The notes: generated from the letters alone by a model not told the origin. Shown: positions 38,161 through 48,717, counted from the stretch's first letter. The stretch is 64,000 nucleotides of DNA from Rhodoferax sp. (GCA_003133245.1 PKWM01000026.1:1-64000), one strand, 5' to 3'. Made by a program: numbers and translations.

Positions 38161-38619
38161 CTAGCGACGATAACCATGGCCATACCCCCCATGGCCGTAC
38201 CACCCATGGCCGTACCACCCATAGCCGCCCAGGTAGCCCAAGCCAATGCCTAAAGCAAAAGGCAGCACGTAATTTGGCTCGTAATATCCGCAACAGTCTG
38301 GCGGTGCCACGACCACATAGCCGGGCTGACTATAGACCGGCTGCGCATAGGAAGGTTGAACGGTTTGAGCGCCTGGCTCCACCGGGCTGACTTGCAGTTG
38401 GACGCTGGGGCCCGGGTCGTTCGGCATTTGTACTGTGTACTGCTTACCACCAAATTCATAAACGACGTTATAGACCACTTGCTCAGTCATGCCGCCGCCC
38501 GGCTGGGCTGAGTTGAACTGCTGCACGATGGGCGTGGAAGAAATCACGCGCCCCACCTCTTGTGCCAGGGACAGTCCGCTTGCCAGTATCGCCGCAGACA
38601 AAAGAAATAGTTTTTTCAT
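38161..38619 (-). CDS. Exported protein with Gly/Tyr/His repeat tail
   Basis: 152 residues with a signal peptide (cleavage near SLAQ-EVGRV). The N-terminal half resembles the stalk of 17-kDa surface-antigen-like envelope proteins (GRVISSTPIVQQ, then VVYEFGGKQYTV). Next come Pro/Gln-rich repeats and a tail of imperfect YGHGWYGHGGYGHGY units. The tail is encoded by tandem repeats of a 15- to 18-base unit at 38164-38230. Possibly surface-exposed; the function is unknown. Confidence 0.7.
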   Translation of the reverse strand: MKKLFLLSAAILASGLSLAQEVGRVISSTPIVQQFNSAQPGGGMTEQVVYNVVYEFGGKQYTVQMPNDPGPSVQLQVSPVEPGAQTVQPSYAQPVYSQPGYVVVAPPDCCGYYEPNYVLPFALGIGLGYLGGYGWYGHGWYGHGGYGHGYRR

Positions 38620-38759
38620 GATTTCGCCTTTCGATAAGTTCCAGGTTCTTGTCAGTTCAAATCATGCTCTTTTGAAGATCAAATTTTGCTCAAATTCAGT
38701 GAATAGTTTGTAAAGATGGTAAGAATAGTTAGCGCATCGAGCGAGTACCAGATAATCCG

Positions 38760-39476
38760 ATGCAAACCAGGCCAAAAGCTTCAATGAATCAAAACCCTGT
38801 TCATCCCTACGCGTCAAAACCTTTTCTCGTGCGTCTGGTTTTGGCTCGTCCACGGCTTTTGATCTGTTTGTTCATTGGCTTGGCCACAACAGTCCTGATG
38901 CCAGAAACATTGGCCCAACGCATGATTACCAAAGGCATCATTGGCTGGAACGTTGGGGCTTGCCTGTATCTGCTGCTCGCCAGCCGGATGATGTTCTGGT
39001 CAACGCATGAGAGGATGCGAACTCGCGCACTGCAACACGACGAGGGTCGGGTTCTGGTTCTGGTTCTGGTGGTCAGCGCGGCGTTCATGTGTATCGGCGC
39101 CATCGTGGCCCAATTGGCGGTGGTCAAAGAGCTCCACGGAACGCTTCGTTATGCTCACATTGCGCTGGCGGTGCTCACCATTATTTCGTCGTGGGCGTTT
39201 ACCCAATTCATGTTTGCACTGCACTACGCCCATGATTACTACGTTACGGAGATGCATGGTGAACATGGGGGGCTGGACTTTCCCGGTGGCCATCCTCCGG
39301 ACTACGGTGATTTCCTGTACTTTGCCTGTGTCATTGGAACGTCCGGGCAAACTGCCGATGTCAGTTTCACCAGCCGCAGGATGCGCAGAACCGGGCTGCT
39401 GCACTGCGTGCTGGCGTTCTTCTTCAATACCACGCTGCTCGCGTTGACCATCAACATTGCTGCTGGATTGTTTTGA
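38760..39476 (+). CDS. DUF1345 membrane protein
   Basis: 238 residues if the ATG at 38760 is used; the ATG at 38784 is equally possible. About five hydrophobic segments. The [10 protein letters not shown] and [18 protein letters not shown] blocks are characteristic of DUF1345, a family without a known function. The gene ends 104 bp before the TPP riboswitch. Confidence 0.85.
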   Translation: MQTRPKASMNQNPVHPYASKPFLVRLVLARPRLLICLFIGLATTVLMPETLAQRMITKGIIGWNVGACLYLLLASRMMFWSTHERMRTRALQHDEGRVLVLVLVVSAAFMCIGAIVAQLAVVKELHGTLRYAHIALAVLTIISSWAFTQFMFALHYAHDYYVTEMHGEHGGLDFPGGHPPDYGDFLYFACVIGTSGQTADVSFTSRRMRRTGLLHCVLAFFFNTTLLALTINIAAGLF

Positions 39477-39580
39477 ACTGAGCCGACTCGCCGGTATTGA
39501 TGTCATTTATGCCGCAGCGCGTCATTCAGATTCGCAGCCGCTACAATGCCCCCGCTGGCTGCCTCAGGCATTCCAGTAAA

Positions 39581-39664
39581 CGCTAGGGGTGCTGCGCGTC
39601 GCAAGATGATCGGCTGAGATGACACCCTGGAACTTGATCAAGATAATACTTGCGCAGGGAAGCG
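39581..39664 (+). ncRNA. TPP (thiamine pyrophosphate) riboswitch aptamer
   Basis: All core elements of the THI-box are present in order: AGGGGTGC at 39585, GGCTGAGATGACACCCTG, then GATCAAGATAATAC and GCGCAGGGAAGC. The closing helix pairs CGCT (39581-39584) with AGCG (39661-39664). A terminator hairpin follows at 39679. When TPP binds, transcription into the TonB receptor gene should stop. This assigns the downstream operon to thiamine metabolism. Confidence 0.96.
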
Positions 39665-39678
39665 TCGTCGAATCCAGT

Positions 39679-39700
39679 CGGACCAGCGGTCTGATTTTTT
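39679..39700 (+). terminator. Intrinsic terminator of the TPP riboswitch
   Basis: Stem CGGACC-AGC-GGTCTG (one G-T wobble), extendable by three pairs to nine, followed by ATTTTTT. It sits 15 bases after the aptamer and 34 bases before the receptor ATG, the usual position of a riboswitch expression platform. Confidence 0.85.
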
Positions 39701-39733
39701 GGCACACCCCCTGCCGTCGATAAAGGAAATTCG

Positions 39734-41908
39734 ATGGCATCCTGTTTGAAATTAAAACCTCTCGCGCTGGCGCTTGCAGCCACTGCTTCGTTGACCGCTT
39801 TGGCGCAGACTGCGCCAAAGCAATTGCCGTCCATCACCGTGACCGGCAAAGCCGAGCCGCTGCTCGACGTGGAAAACGCCGACGTCACCGGCTTTGGCGC
39901 TCCACTTGCGAAAACACCGCAAAGCGTGAGCGTTTTGACGGCCGATCTGCTCACGCTCAGCGCTGCACAATCACTCTCCAATGTAATCAAACTCGATGCC
40001 TCGCTGGCTGACAGTTACAACACCACCGGCTACATCGAGAGTTTATCGGTGCGCGGCTTCTTGCTCGATCAGAGCAGCAACTTCAGCCGCAATGGCCTGG
40101 CAACGTCCAACTATGGCTATGTTGCGCTGGAGAACATGGAACGCATTGAGGTGCTCAAGGGCGTGGCCGGTTTGCAGTCGGGCGTGTCGGCACCGGGCGG
40201 CTTGGTGAACTATGTCACCAAGGTGCCGCTGAAAGAAGACCTTACCAGCGCCACGCTGGCGATCGACGGCAACGGCGGCAGCAAGGTGCATCTTGACACC
40301 AGCAGGGTGCTGGGGGGTGTCGGCCTGCGACTGAACTTGGTCGATGAACAATTGCACTCGCAGTTTGACCATGCCAACGGCGCGCGCCAGTTGGTCAGTC
40401 TGGCCCTGGCCACCGCGTTGACCCCTGATACCTCGGTGTCTGCTGACCTTGAATACCAGCGCAAGAGCCAGCCCTCGGTGCCAGGGCTTGGGCTGCTTGA
40501 CACCAATGGTGATGGCGTCGGTGACACACTACCGACGCCCATCAATCCACGCTTGAACCTGAACAATCAAAGCTGGTCGCTGCCGTTTCAGGCCACTAGC
40601 ACGAGCGCCCAGGTGGTGATCAGTCATCGCTTCAGTGCCGATTGGAGCGCCCGCCTGGCGGCCAGCACGCAAGCCAGCAGGATCAATGACCGCATCGCTT
40701 TTCCGGACGGGTGCTCCAGCGCGCCCACCTACGTCTATCCCGGTTTGTGCGGCAATGGCGATGTCGATGTCTATGACTACCGCAGTGAGGGCGAGCAGCG
40801 AACATTGTCAAGTTGGGACGCCCACCTCGACGGCAAATTCAAGGCACTGGGCTTGGGGCAGGCGGCCCGCTTCGGCCTGAGCGGGCGCAGCATCCATGTG
40901 GACCTGCCCCCCATGCAGGCCTATAACTTGGTCGGCACAACCAACATCTACGCACCCATCGCGCTGCCGGCCGACCCCTCACTTACCGTTCTCAACACCA
41001 ATAGCCGTGAGCGTGTCATCGAAGGCTATGCCACACTGACCTCTGATCTGAGTGAGCGCGTGCAATCGTTTGTCGGCCTGCGTGTCTCGCGCCTGAGCCG
41101 CAGCAGCGAGCTCAGCGATGGTTCGCAAGCGGTGTCCTACGAACAGACTGTGAACACGCCGTGGGCGGGCCTGGCCTGGTCGCCTAGCGTCACGACCATG
41201 GTCTATGCGTCCTGGGGCCAGGGCGTTGAGCTCGAAGTGGTGCCCAATCGCCCGATGGATTTTGCCAACTATGGGCAGGCGCTACCGGCGCTCAAAAGCG
41301 AGCAGACTGAAGTCGGCGTGAAGTGGCAAGCCTATCCGCGTCTGCTGTTCACAGCGGCGGCATTCAGCATCGACAAGCCCTATGCCGATGACGTACCGGG
41401 CGTGGGCGCTGGCGCTTTGCCCGAACGCGTCGCCGGTGGCAAAACGGCGCGCCATCGCGGCTTTGAGCTGGCCGCCAGTGGCCGCGTTGGCACAGCGCTG
41501 TCGCTGCAAGCGAGCCTGATGGCGCTCGATGCCAGGTACACGCAAGCGGTGGATCCGGCCTTGGTCGGCCAGCGCGTGACCAACGTGCCGCGCTTCAAGA
41601 GCTCTTTGTTCGCGGACTACAAGATCGCCGCGCTGCCGGGTCTGGCTCTGAATGCACTGACGACCTTTGAGAGCGGCAAGACGGCAACGGCCGATGGCAG
41701 CGTTGCCCTGCCTTCGGCCTGGCAGCTTGACACCGGGCTAAGCTACACGCAGCACATCGCTGGCAAATCGACGCTCTGGCGCGTGAACATCGAGAACCTC
41801 ACCAACCGCAACTACTGGCGCGAAGCGCCGACCACCGATTGGGGCGGCATTTATCTTTTCCCCGCAACGCCGCGCACCGTGCGGGCCAGCGTCACGGTGG
41901 CGTACTAA
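39734..41908 (+). CDS. TonB-dependent outer-membrane receptor, probably for thiamine or a thiamine precursor
   Basis: 724 residues with a signal peptide (to about ALAQ, residue 25), a plug domain (SVLTADLL ... LSVRGFLLDQ ... MERIEVLKG) and a 22-strand-sized barrel ending TVRASVTVAY with a terminal aromatic residue. By sequence it resembles siderophore receptors, but the TPP riboswitch just upstream and the PnuC-family transporter after it point to thiamine-type ligands. GGAAATTCG precedes the ATG. First gene of the riboswitch operon. Confidence 0.85.
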   Translation: MASCLKLKPLALALAATASLTALAQTAPKQLPSITVTGKAEPLLDVENADVTGFGAPLAKTPQSVSVLTADLLTLSAAQSLSNVIKLDASLADSYNTTGYIESLSVRGFLLDQSSNFSRNGLATSNYGYVALENMERIEVLKGVAGLQSGVSAPGGLVNYVTKVPLKEDLTSATLAIDGNGGSKVHLDTSRVLGGVGLRLNLVDEQLHSQFDHANGARQLVSLALATALTPDTSVSADLEYQRKSQPSVPGLGLLDTNGDGVGDTLPTPINPRLNLNNQSWSLPFQATSTSAQVVISHRFSADWSARLAASTQASRINDRIAFPDGCSSAPTYVYPGLCGNGDVDVYDYRSEGEQRTLSSWDAHLDGKFKALGLGQAARFGLSGRSIHVDLPPMQAYNLVGTTNIYAPIALPADPSLTVLNTNSRERVIEGYATLTSDLSERVQSFVGLRVSRLSRSSELSDGSQAVSYEQTVNTPWAGLAWSPSVTTMVYASWGQGVELEVVPNRPMDFANYGQALPALKSEQTEVGVKWQAYPRLLFTAAAFSIDKPYADDVPGVGAGALPERVAGGKTARHRGFELAASGRVGTALSLQASLMALDARYTQAVDPALVGQRVTNVPRFKSSLFADYKIAALPGLALNALTTFESGKTATADGSVALPSAWQLDTGLSYTQHIAGKSTLWRVNIENLTNRNYWREAPTTDWGGIYLFPATPRTVRASVTVAY

Positions 41909-41911
41909 TCT

Positions 41912-42529
41912 GTGCTTGAGACCGCCTTCACGCTGCTAAACACCCCAGTCACCTGGCTGGAACTGGTGGCCTTTGTGCTGGCGCTGGCCAATATCGCTTG
42001 CAATGTTTTCGAGATTCATTGGGGCTGGCCCTTGTCCATCGTTGCCAGCGCGCTCTATGCCTGGCTCTTTTATGCCAGTAAACTTTATGGCGAAGCGGGT
42101 GTCAATGTGTTCTTCGCCATTACTTCGGTGTGGGGCTGGTGGCAATGGCTGCGCGGCCATCGCGCCGACTCCGATGCACCGCTACAGATTGTGCGGCTGG
42201 AGCTGCGCGGCCTTCTTTGGTACACGGCTGGCTACGCCGTGGCATGGCTGCTGTGCGCGCTATTACTGCGCACGGTGACCGATTCCACCGTTCCCTGGGC
42301 CGATGGTTTTGTCACCGCCGGCAGCATCGTCGGCACGGTCTTGCTGGCGCGCAAGTTCATCGAAAACTGGCCGCTGTGGCTGCTCGTCAATGCTGCCAGC
42401 GTGGCCTTGTTTGCCTACAAAGGCTTGACGCTCACGGTGCTGCTTTACGTGATATTTTTCCTGCTCGCCATTTGGGGCTGGCTTGGCTGGCGCAAGAGGA
42501 TTGCCGCGTCGCTGTGCTCCTCGCGATGA
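41912..42529 (+). CDS. pnuT: PnuC-family transporter, probable thiamine transporter PnuT
   Basis: 205 residues from a GTG at 41912, 3 bp after the receptor stop. About seven membrane segments with the family signature EIHWGWPLSIVASALYAWLF and the repeated Trp-rich helices (WGWWQWL). PnuC proteins import nicotinamide riboside; the PnuT branch imports thiamine and is typically under TPP control, as here. The last codons (RIAASLCSSR) and the stop lie inside a dispersed repeat, so the C-terminus is repeat-derived. Confidence 0.82.
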   Translation: MLETAFTLLNTPVTWLELVAFVLALANIACNVFEIHWGWPLSIVASALYAWLFYASKLYGEAGVNVFFAITSVWGWWQWLRGHRADSDAPLQIVRLELRGLLWYTAGYAVAWLLCALLLRTVTDSTVPWADGFVTAGSIVGTVLLARKFIENWPLWLLVNAASVALFAYKGLTLTVLLYVIFFLLAIWGWLGWRKRIAASLCSSR

Positions 42530-42531
42530 CG
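42499..42531. repeat. REP-like element at the end of the PnuC-family gene
   Basis: GATTGCCGCGTCGCT and GCTCCTCGCGATGACGA, the same unit as at 25668-25711. It overlaps the last codons and stop of the transporter gene. Confidence 0.7.
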
Positions 42532-42550
42532 AGGGTGTCTTGGCGATTCT

Positions 42551-43111
42551 ATGGAACCTAAACTGATCTGCATCATTGGTGCCGAATGCACCGGCAAGAC
42601 CACGCTGGCGCGCAGCCTGGCCGCGCACTTTGATTGCCCCTGGGTGCCGGAGTATTTGCGCGCCTTTTGCGACACGCACACTCGCACACCCAGGCGTGAC
42701 GAGCAGGCGCAACTGCTGGAGGCGCAGCACGCTGGCGAACTCGCCGCACAAAGGATCGCTGCGCAGCAAGAAAAGCCGTTTGTATTCTGTGATACGGCCC
42801 CGCTCCTGACCGCGATTTACAGCGACTACATTTTTGCCGACAAGTCGCTTTATGCTCGCGCTCGTGCGCTGCATTCAAATTACGTTTTGACGCTGCTGCT
42901 GGCCAACGACATTGCCTGGCAGGCCGACGGCTTGCAGCGCGACGGCGCGCAAGTTCGAGCGCCCGTGACGCAACTGATTGAGAGCGAGCTCGCCGCCCTG
43001 GCGCTGCCACTGATCCGGGTCGCAGGTCTTGCGCAAGCCCGCACCGCCGCCGCGCTGGCGGCCCTCCAGGCGCTCGACCGGTCCATAAAGTCAGCAGAAA
43101 TCAACCGATAA
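42551..43111 (+). CDS. NadR-like P-loop kinase, candidate thiamine kinase
   Basis: 186 residues with Walker A GAECTGKTTLA near residues 10-20, the order of motifs of the ribosylnicotinamide-kinase domain of NadR (ATPase family AAA_28), and a C-terminal helical end. The NadR adenylyltransferase and repressor domains are missing. Third gene of the TPP-riboswitch operon, 21 bp after the transporter. The likely substrate is therefore thiamine or a thiamine precursor and not nicotinamide riboside; this is inferred from context, not shown by the sequence. Confidence 0.75.
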   Translation: MEPKLICIIGAECTGKTTLARSLAAHFDCPWVPEYLRAFCDTHTRTPRRDEQAQLLEAQHAGELAAQRIAAQQEKPFVFCDTAPLLTAIYSDYIFADKSLYARARALHSNYVLTLLLANDIAWQADGLQRDGAQVRAPVTQLIESELAALALPLIRVAGLAQARTAAALAALQALDRSIKSAEINR

Positions 43112-43354
43112 ATGCTCAAACGTCGCCTTTGGGATTACGTTCGACCCTTTTTGATGAATTCAACCAAGCCGAACTCTGCCATGGTGTAAGCCCTTGTAGC
43201 AAGAAAACTGCCTGTGTCACTTGTGCCTCGTCGTGGGTATGAGCAAAACCATGCGCTACCCGGCACCCAAACTGCCTGTAGCAAAAGTATGAGATCGACC
43301 GCAACGGCTTGTCGGACTTGCTTAAGCCGCGGCGGACCGCTTGACCTGGGCTGA

Positions 43355-44263
43355 CTACGCAGCAATCGTTTGGTGGGTGATTCGGTGCAGCAAGGCCATG
43401 GTGGTTTGTTGCGTAAGCGTGGCTGGACGCCGTGAACTTGTCGCCACGCTGACTTTGGTGCGTAGCACCGGGGCGGTGATGCTGCGCACTGAAAACGCCG
43501 AAGGGCGTATTGAGCTTGACACCGCATTGCGTGACAGCACCGCACTGCCCGCACCGTCGGCTACCAGGTCAAGGATGGCGGAGACGCCATCAATTTCCAG
43601 CGCAATGTTCAGCCGACAGCCGATGCTGGCCAATTCGGACTCCACGTGCATGCGGATTGCATTCGGCCGGGTAGGAATCACCAGTGGCAGTTGCGCCAGT
43701 TCCCGCAGCGTGATGGGGCCAGGCGGTGGGTCCTCGGCCAGCCCGATCGGGCGGCGCTGAACCAGCAGCAGGTCTTCTTCCAGCAGCGGCGTAATGTCGA
43801 TCTCGGCGGTGGGTTTGGTGTTGTAAAGTACGGCAATGTCAAGACGTCCGACCATCAGCGACTCCTGCATCGGCAAAGAGAGGCCTTCCGTGATGGACAG
43901 CGTGGCGTCTGGCAATTCGGCGCGGAAGGCGCGAATCAACGGCACTGTCAGCACCCGGGCGAGGCTGGTGGGCAGGCCCACGGCCACGCGTCCTGCCAGT
44001 GAGCCCCGGACGCGGCCAAGTTCCTCGCGGGCGCGTTCCACCTGGTGCAAGATGCCTCGCCCATGCGCCAGTAGCAATTTGCCCGCCTCGGTGGGGAGCG
44101 CTCCACGGCCGTTGCGGGTCAGCAGGTTTTGCCGCAACTCAACTTCGAGCAGGCGAACCTGTCGGCTCAAGGCAGGTTGGGCAATGTTGAGCGCCAGCGC
44201 AGCCTGGGTAAAACTGCCCAATTCTGCAACGCGCACGAAATATTCCAGTTGTTTGAGGTCCAT
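43355..44263 (-). CDS. LysR-family transcriptional regulator
   Basis: 302 residues. N-terminal helix-turn-helix (LKQLEYFVRVAELGSFTQAALALNIAQPALSRQ) and a substrate-binding domain. Divergent from pobA and the protocatechuate genes with 197 bp between the starts. It is the obvious candidate for a regulator of these genes, with a pathway intermediate as inducer. This follows from position only. Confidence 0.9.
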   Translation of the reverse strand: MDLKQLEYFVRVAELGSFTQAALALNIAQPALSRQVRLLEVELRQNLLTRNGRGALPTEAGKLLLAHGRGILHQVERAREELGRVRGSLAGRVAVGLPTSLARVLTVPLIRAFRAELPDATLSITEGLSLPMQESLMVGRLDIAVLYNTKPTAEIDITPLLEEDLLLVQRRPIGLAEDPPPGPITLRELAQLPLVIPTRPNAIRMHVESELASIGCRLNIALEIDGVSAILDLVADGAGSAVLSRNAVSSSIRPSAFSVRSITAPVLRTKVSVATSSRRPATLTQQTTMALLHRITHQTIAA

Positions 44264-44451
44264 AGCACATCTGGTAAGTCAATAGCGACATGCCCATTAT
44301 GCCAAGTTGTTATAGGTGATAGTGTGTAGAGTACCTTCTCGCCGAGGCCATACCGGCTCAGAATTGAACGATCCAACCGGCAACTTCCTGCGACGTCAAC
44401 GCGTAGCCTTTTTTCATCCAAAGCACTGGTTTCGGTGCTACCTATTCGTGA

Positions 44452-45684
<1,233 letters not shown>

Positions 45685-45705
45685 GCCCCCCTCAAAATAC
45701 TGAAT

Positions 45706-46854
45706 ATGCAAACTGCGATTCCAACACTTTTCATGCGCGGTGGCAGTTCTCGCGGCCCGTTCTTTCTGGCCTCTGACCTTCCGTCAGATGTGGCCACGCG
45801 TGACCGGGTTCTGCTAGCTGTGATGGGCTCGCCCGATCGACGTCAGATTGATGGCTTGGGCGGCGCGCATCCATTGACCAGCAAGGTGGGCATTGTGAAC
45901 AAGAGCAGCACAACCGGCGTGGCGCTTGATTTTTTGTTTGCCCAATTGCAGCCTGACAAGGACACGGTGGACACCACCCCGAACTGCGGCAACATGCTGG
46001 CCGCCGTGGTACCGTTTGCGCTGGAGCGGGGACTGATTGAGGCACAAGGCGACACCACCACCGTGCGGGTGTTGACTCTGAATACCGACATGCAGTGCGA
46101 CATCACTGTCCAAACTCCCATGACCCCAAATGGTCGCCGGGTGCGTTACACCGGCAACGCGCGCATTGACGGCGTGCCGGGCACCTCAGCCCCTATCACG
46201 ATCAATTTCCTGGATACTGCGGGCTCGGTTTGCCATGGCCTGCTGCCCACCGGACGAGTGAAAGACAGAGTGACCGTGCGCGGTGCCGGGTGTGATGCGT
46301 TCACGCTGGATGTGACGTGCATCGACAACGGTATGCCACTGGTGATTTTCAATGCCAGTGATATTGGCGCCACCGGGTATGAGTCAGTGGCCGAATTGAA
46401 CGCCAACGCTGCGCTCAAAGCCCGAATTGAAGCCCTGCGCCTTCTAGCTGGACCTTTGATGGGCCTGGGCGATGTCACCGACAAAAATTACCCCAAGATG
46501 ACGCTGATTGCCGCGCCTCGTCACGGGGGCAGCATCAGCACACGCAGCTTTATTCCCCATGTGTGTCACGATGCCATTGGCGTGCTGGCTGCGGTGACCG
46601 TGGCGACGGCCTGCGTGCTCAAAGGCTCAGTGTGCGATGGCGTGGCGCAAATGCCCGAGTCGGACGAGCCCACCGTGTCGGTCGAACACCCCACGGGCGA
46701 GCTCAGCGTGGCTCTTGGCCTGGACCCGGCCAACCCACAAAATGTGAAAAAAGCCGCTTTGCTGCGGACTGCGCGCCTGATCATGCGCGGTGAGGTGATG
46801 GTGCCCAGTGATGTTTTTATCAAAAACAATAAGCTGACTATGCAAATTAAATAA
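45706..46854 (+). CDS. ligU: 4-Oxalomesaconate tautomerase (LigU/GalD type)
   Basis: 382 residues of the PrpF/GalD family. Catalytic Cys candidates lie in TPNCGNMLAAV and FIPHVCHDAIGV, and the sequence starts with the typical FMRGGSSRG. Isomerises the keto form of 4-oxalomesaconate in the protocatechuate 4,5-cleavage route (also called pmdU). Lies 21 bp after pobA. A hairpin with a T-run follows its stop. Confidence 0.9.
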   Translation: MQTAIPTLFMRGGSSRGPFFLASDLPSDVATRDRVLLAVMGSPDRRQIDGLGGAHPLTSKVGIVNKSSTTGVALDFLFAQLQPDKDTVDTTPNCGNMLAAVVPFALERGLIEAQGDTTTVRVLTLNTDMQCDITVQTPMTPNGRRVRYTGNARIDGVPGTSAPITINFLDTAGSVCHGLLPTGRVKDRVTVRGAGCDAFTLDVTCIDNGMPLVIFNASDIGATGYESVAELNANAALKARIEALRLLAGPLMGLGDVTDKNYPKMTLIAAPRHGGSISTRSFIPHVCHDAIGVLAAVTVATACVLKGSVCDGVAQMPESDEPTVSVEHPTGELSVALGLDPANPQNVKKAALLRTARLIMRGEVMVPSDVFIKNNKLTMQIK

Positions 46855-46873
46855 GGGCTACAGCCCTATTTTT
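46854..46873 (+). terminator. Hairpin with T-run between ligU and ligJ
   Basis: AGGGC-TACA-GCCCT followed by ATTTTTTATAAA, directly after the ligU stop. As an intrinsic terminator inside the operon it would reduce expression of the later genes, or it may simply be a short repeat. The stem is only five pairs. Confidence 0.45.
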
Positions 46874-46913
46874 TATAAATTTCAGACCAACAAAGAGTTA
46901 CTCGGAGACCTGC

Positions 46914-47963
46914 ATGAGCCAAACCAAATCCCTGATCATCGACTGCCACGGCCACTACACAACGGCCCCTAAGGCGCTGGAGGTCTGGCGCAACCAGCAA
47001 ATCGCTGGCATCAAAGACCCTGTCGTGATGCCTAAAGTGTCTGACCTGAAGATCAGCGACGACGAACTGCGGGAAAGTATTGAGACCAACCAACTGCGTC
47101 TGATGCGCGAGCGTGGCCTTGACCTCACGCTGTTTTCCCCACGCGCCAGTTTCATGGCACACCACATTGGCGACTTCAACGTGTCAAGCACCTGGGCGGC
47201 CATTTGCAATGAGCTGTGTTACCGCGTCAGCCAGCTTTTCCCAGACAGCTTTGTGCCCGTGGCCATGTTGCCGCAAAGCCCTGGCGTGGACCTTGCCACC
47301 TGTATTCCCGAGCTGGAAAAATGTGTCAATGAATACGGCAACGTCGGCCTTAACCTGAACCCTGACCCCAGCGGTGGCCACTGGACATCACCACCCCTGA
47401 CCGATCGGGCCTGGTATCCCGTCTACGAGAAGATGGTTGAATACGATATTCCCGCCATGATCCACGTCAGCACCAGTTGCAACGCCTGTTTTCACACCAC
47501 CGGTGCGCACTACATCAACGCAGACACCACGGCTGTGATGCAACTGATTCAGGGCGATTTGTTCAAAGATTTCCCCACGTTGCGCTTTGTGATTCCGCAT
47601 GGCGGCGGCGCAGCACCCTACCACTGGGGCCGTTACAGGGGGCTGGCACAAGAGCTGAAAAAACCGCTGCTATCAGAGCACCTGTTGAACAACATCTACT
47701 TTGACACCTGCGTTTATCACCAACCCGGCATTGACCTGCTCAACACTGTGATCCCGGTGAAAAACGTGCTGTTTGCCAGCGAAATGATTGGGGCCGTGCG
47801 CGGCATTGACCCTGAAACAGGGAACTACTTTGACGACACCAAACGCTACATCGAGGCCTCAAAAATACTGAGCGCGGCAGACCGCCAGCAGATTTACGAA
47901 GGCAACGCACGGCGCGTGTTCCCGCGGCTGGATGCGGCGCTGAAGGCGAAAGAAACTAAGTAA
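46914..47963 (+). CDS. ligJ: 4-Oxalomesaconate hydratase
   Basis: 349 residues, amidohydrolase superfamily. Metal site DCHGHY at the N-terminus, then [19 protein letters not shown] and an [10 protein letters not shown] end. Hydrates 4-oxalomesaconate to 4-carboxy-4-hydroxy-2-oxoadipate (CHA). Also called pmdE. GGAGACCTGC precedes the ATG. Confidence 0.92.
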   Translation: MSQTKSLIIDCHGHYTTAPKALEVWRNQQIAGIKDPVVMPKVSDLKISDDELRESIETNQLRLMRERGLDLTLFSPRASFMAHHIGDFNVSSTWAAICNELCYRVSQLFPDSFVPVAMLPQSPGVDLATCIPELEKCVNEYGNVGLNLNPDPSGGHWTSPPLTDRAWYPVYEKMVEYDIPAMIHVSTSCNACFHTTGAHYINADTTAVMQLIQGDLFKDFPTLRFVIPHGGGAAPYHWGRYRGLAQELKKPLLSEHLLNNIYFDTCVYHQPGIDLLNTVIPVKNVLFASEMIGAVRGIDPETGNYFDDTKRYIEASKILSAADRQQIYEGNARRVFPRLDAALKAKETK

Positions 47964-48030
47964 CTTTGCGGGACAGACCAAGAACTGCGCCGCAGTTTTG
48001 CTCTGTCCCCAACTGAATAGGAACAACACA

Positions 48031-48714
48031 ATGAACAACCTGGGCATCGTCAAACGCAACATCACCCGCGCCGACAAAGCTGTGGTGGAAAAACTGTCAC
48101 GCTTTGGCGTGGCCACCATCCACGAAGCCATGGGCCGCGTCGGCCTGATGAAGCCCTACCTGCGTCCGATTTATAACGACGCCAAAATTTGCGGCACGGC
48201 TGTCACCGTGCTGTTGCAGCCGGGCGATAACTGGATGATGCATGTGGCTGCCGAGCAATTGCAGCCGGGCGACGTGGTGGTGGCTGCTTGCACCACCGAC
48301 AACGCCGATGGCTTTTTTGGTGAACTGCTGGCCACATCTTTCAAGGCACGCGGCGCGGTGGGCCTGATCATTGACGGTGGCGTGCGCGACGTCAAAGACC
48401 TCACCGAGATGAACTTTCCGGTGTTCAGCAAAGCCATTCACGCCAAAGGCACCATCAAGGCCACGCTGGGTTCGGTGAACGTGCCCGTGGTGTGCGCCGG
48501 GGCCCAGGTCAACCCTGGCGATGTGGTCATTGCTGACATTGATGGTGTAGTGGTGGTGCCCGCCGCCATGGCGCAACAAGTGGCCGATGCCGCAGAAGCG
48601 CGCGAAGCCAATGAAGGCGCCAAACGTGCCATCTTCGCCTCGGGCGTGCTCGGGATAGACTATTACAAGATGCGCGAAGGGCTGGAAAAAGCCGGTCTGC
48701 GTTACATAGATTGA
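48031..48714 (+). CDS. ligK: 4-Carboxy-4-hydroxy-2-oxoadipate aldolase
   Basis: 227 residues from the ATG at 48031 with AGGA upstream; an in-frame start 33 bp earlier is less likely. Class II aldolase of the HMG/CHA type with the catalytic motif [10 protein letters not shown] and the [10 protein letters not shown] block. Cleaves CHA to pyruvate and oxaloacetate, the last step of the pathway. Three bases separate it from ligI. Confidence 0.93.
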   Translation: MNNLGIVKRNITRADKAVVEKLSRFGVATIHEAMGRVGLMKPYLRPIYNDAKICGTAVTVLLQPGDNWMMHVAAEQLQPGDVVVAACTTDNADGFFGELLATSFKARGAVGLIIDGGVRDVKDLTEMNFPVFSKAIHAKGTIKATLGSVNVPVVCAGAQVNPGDVVIADIDGVVVVPAAMAQQVADAAEAREANEGAKRAIFASGVLGIDYYKMREGLEKAGLRYID

Positions 48715-48717
48715 ACG

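Noticed and set aside
41912-42529. Calling this gene a nicotinamide riboside transporter (PnuC) in an NAD-salvage operon
   Set aside because: The TPP riboswitch and terminator upstream of the operon favour the thiamine branch (PnuT); the NAD reading was kept only as the alternative to test.
43116-43304. Short minus-strand frame after the kinase gene
   Set aside because: 62 codons with no signal peptide, ribosome site or family resemblance; the 243-bp gap is treated as noncoding.
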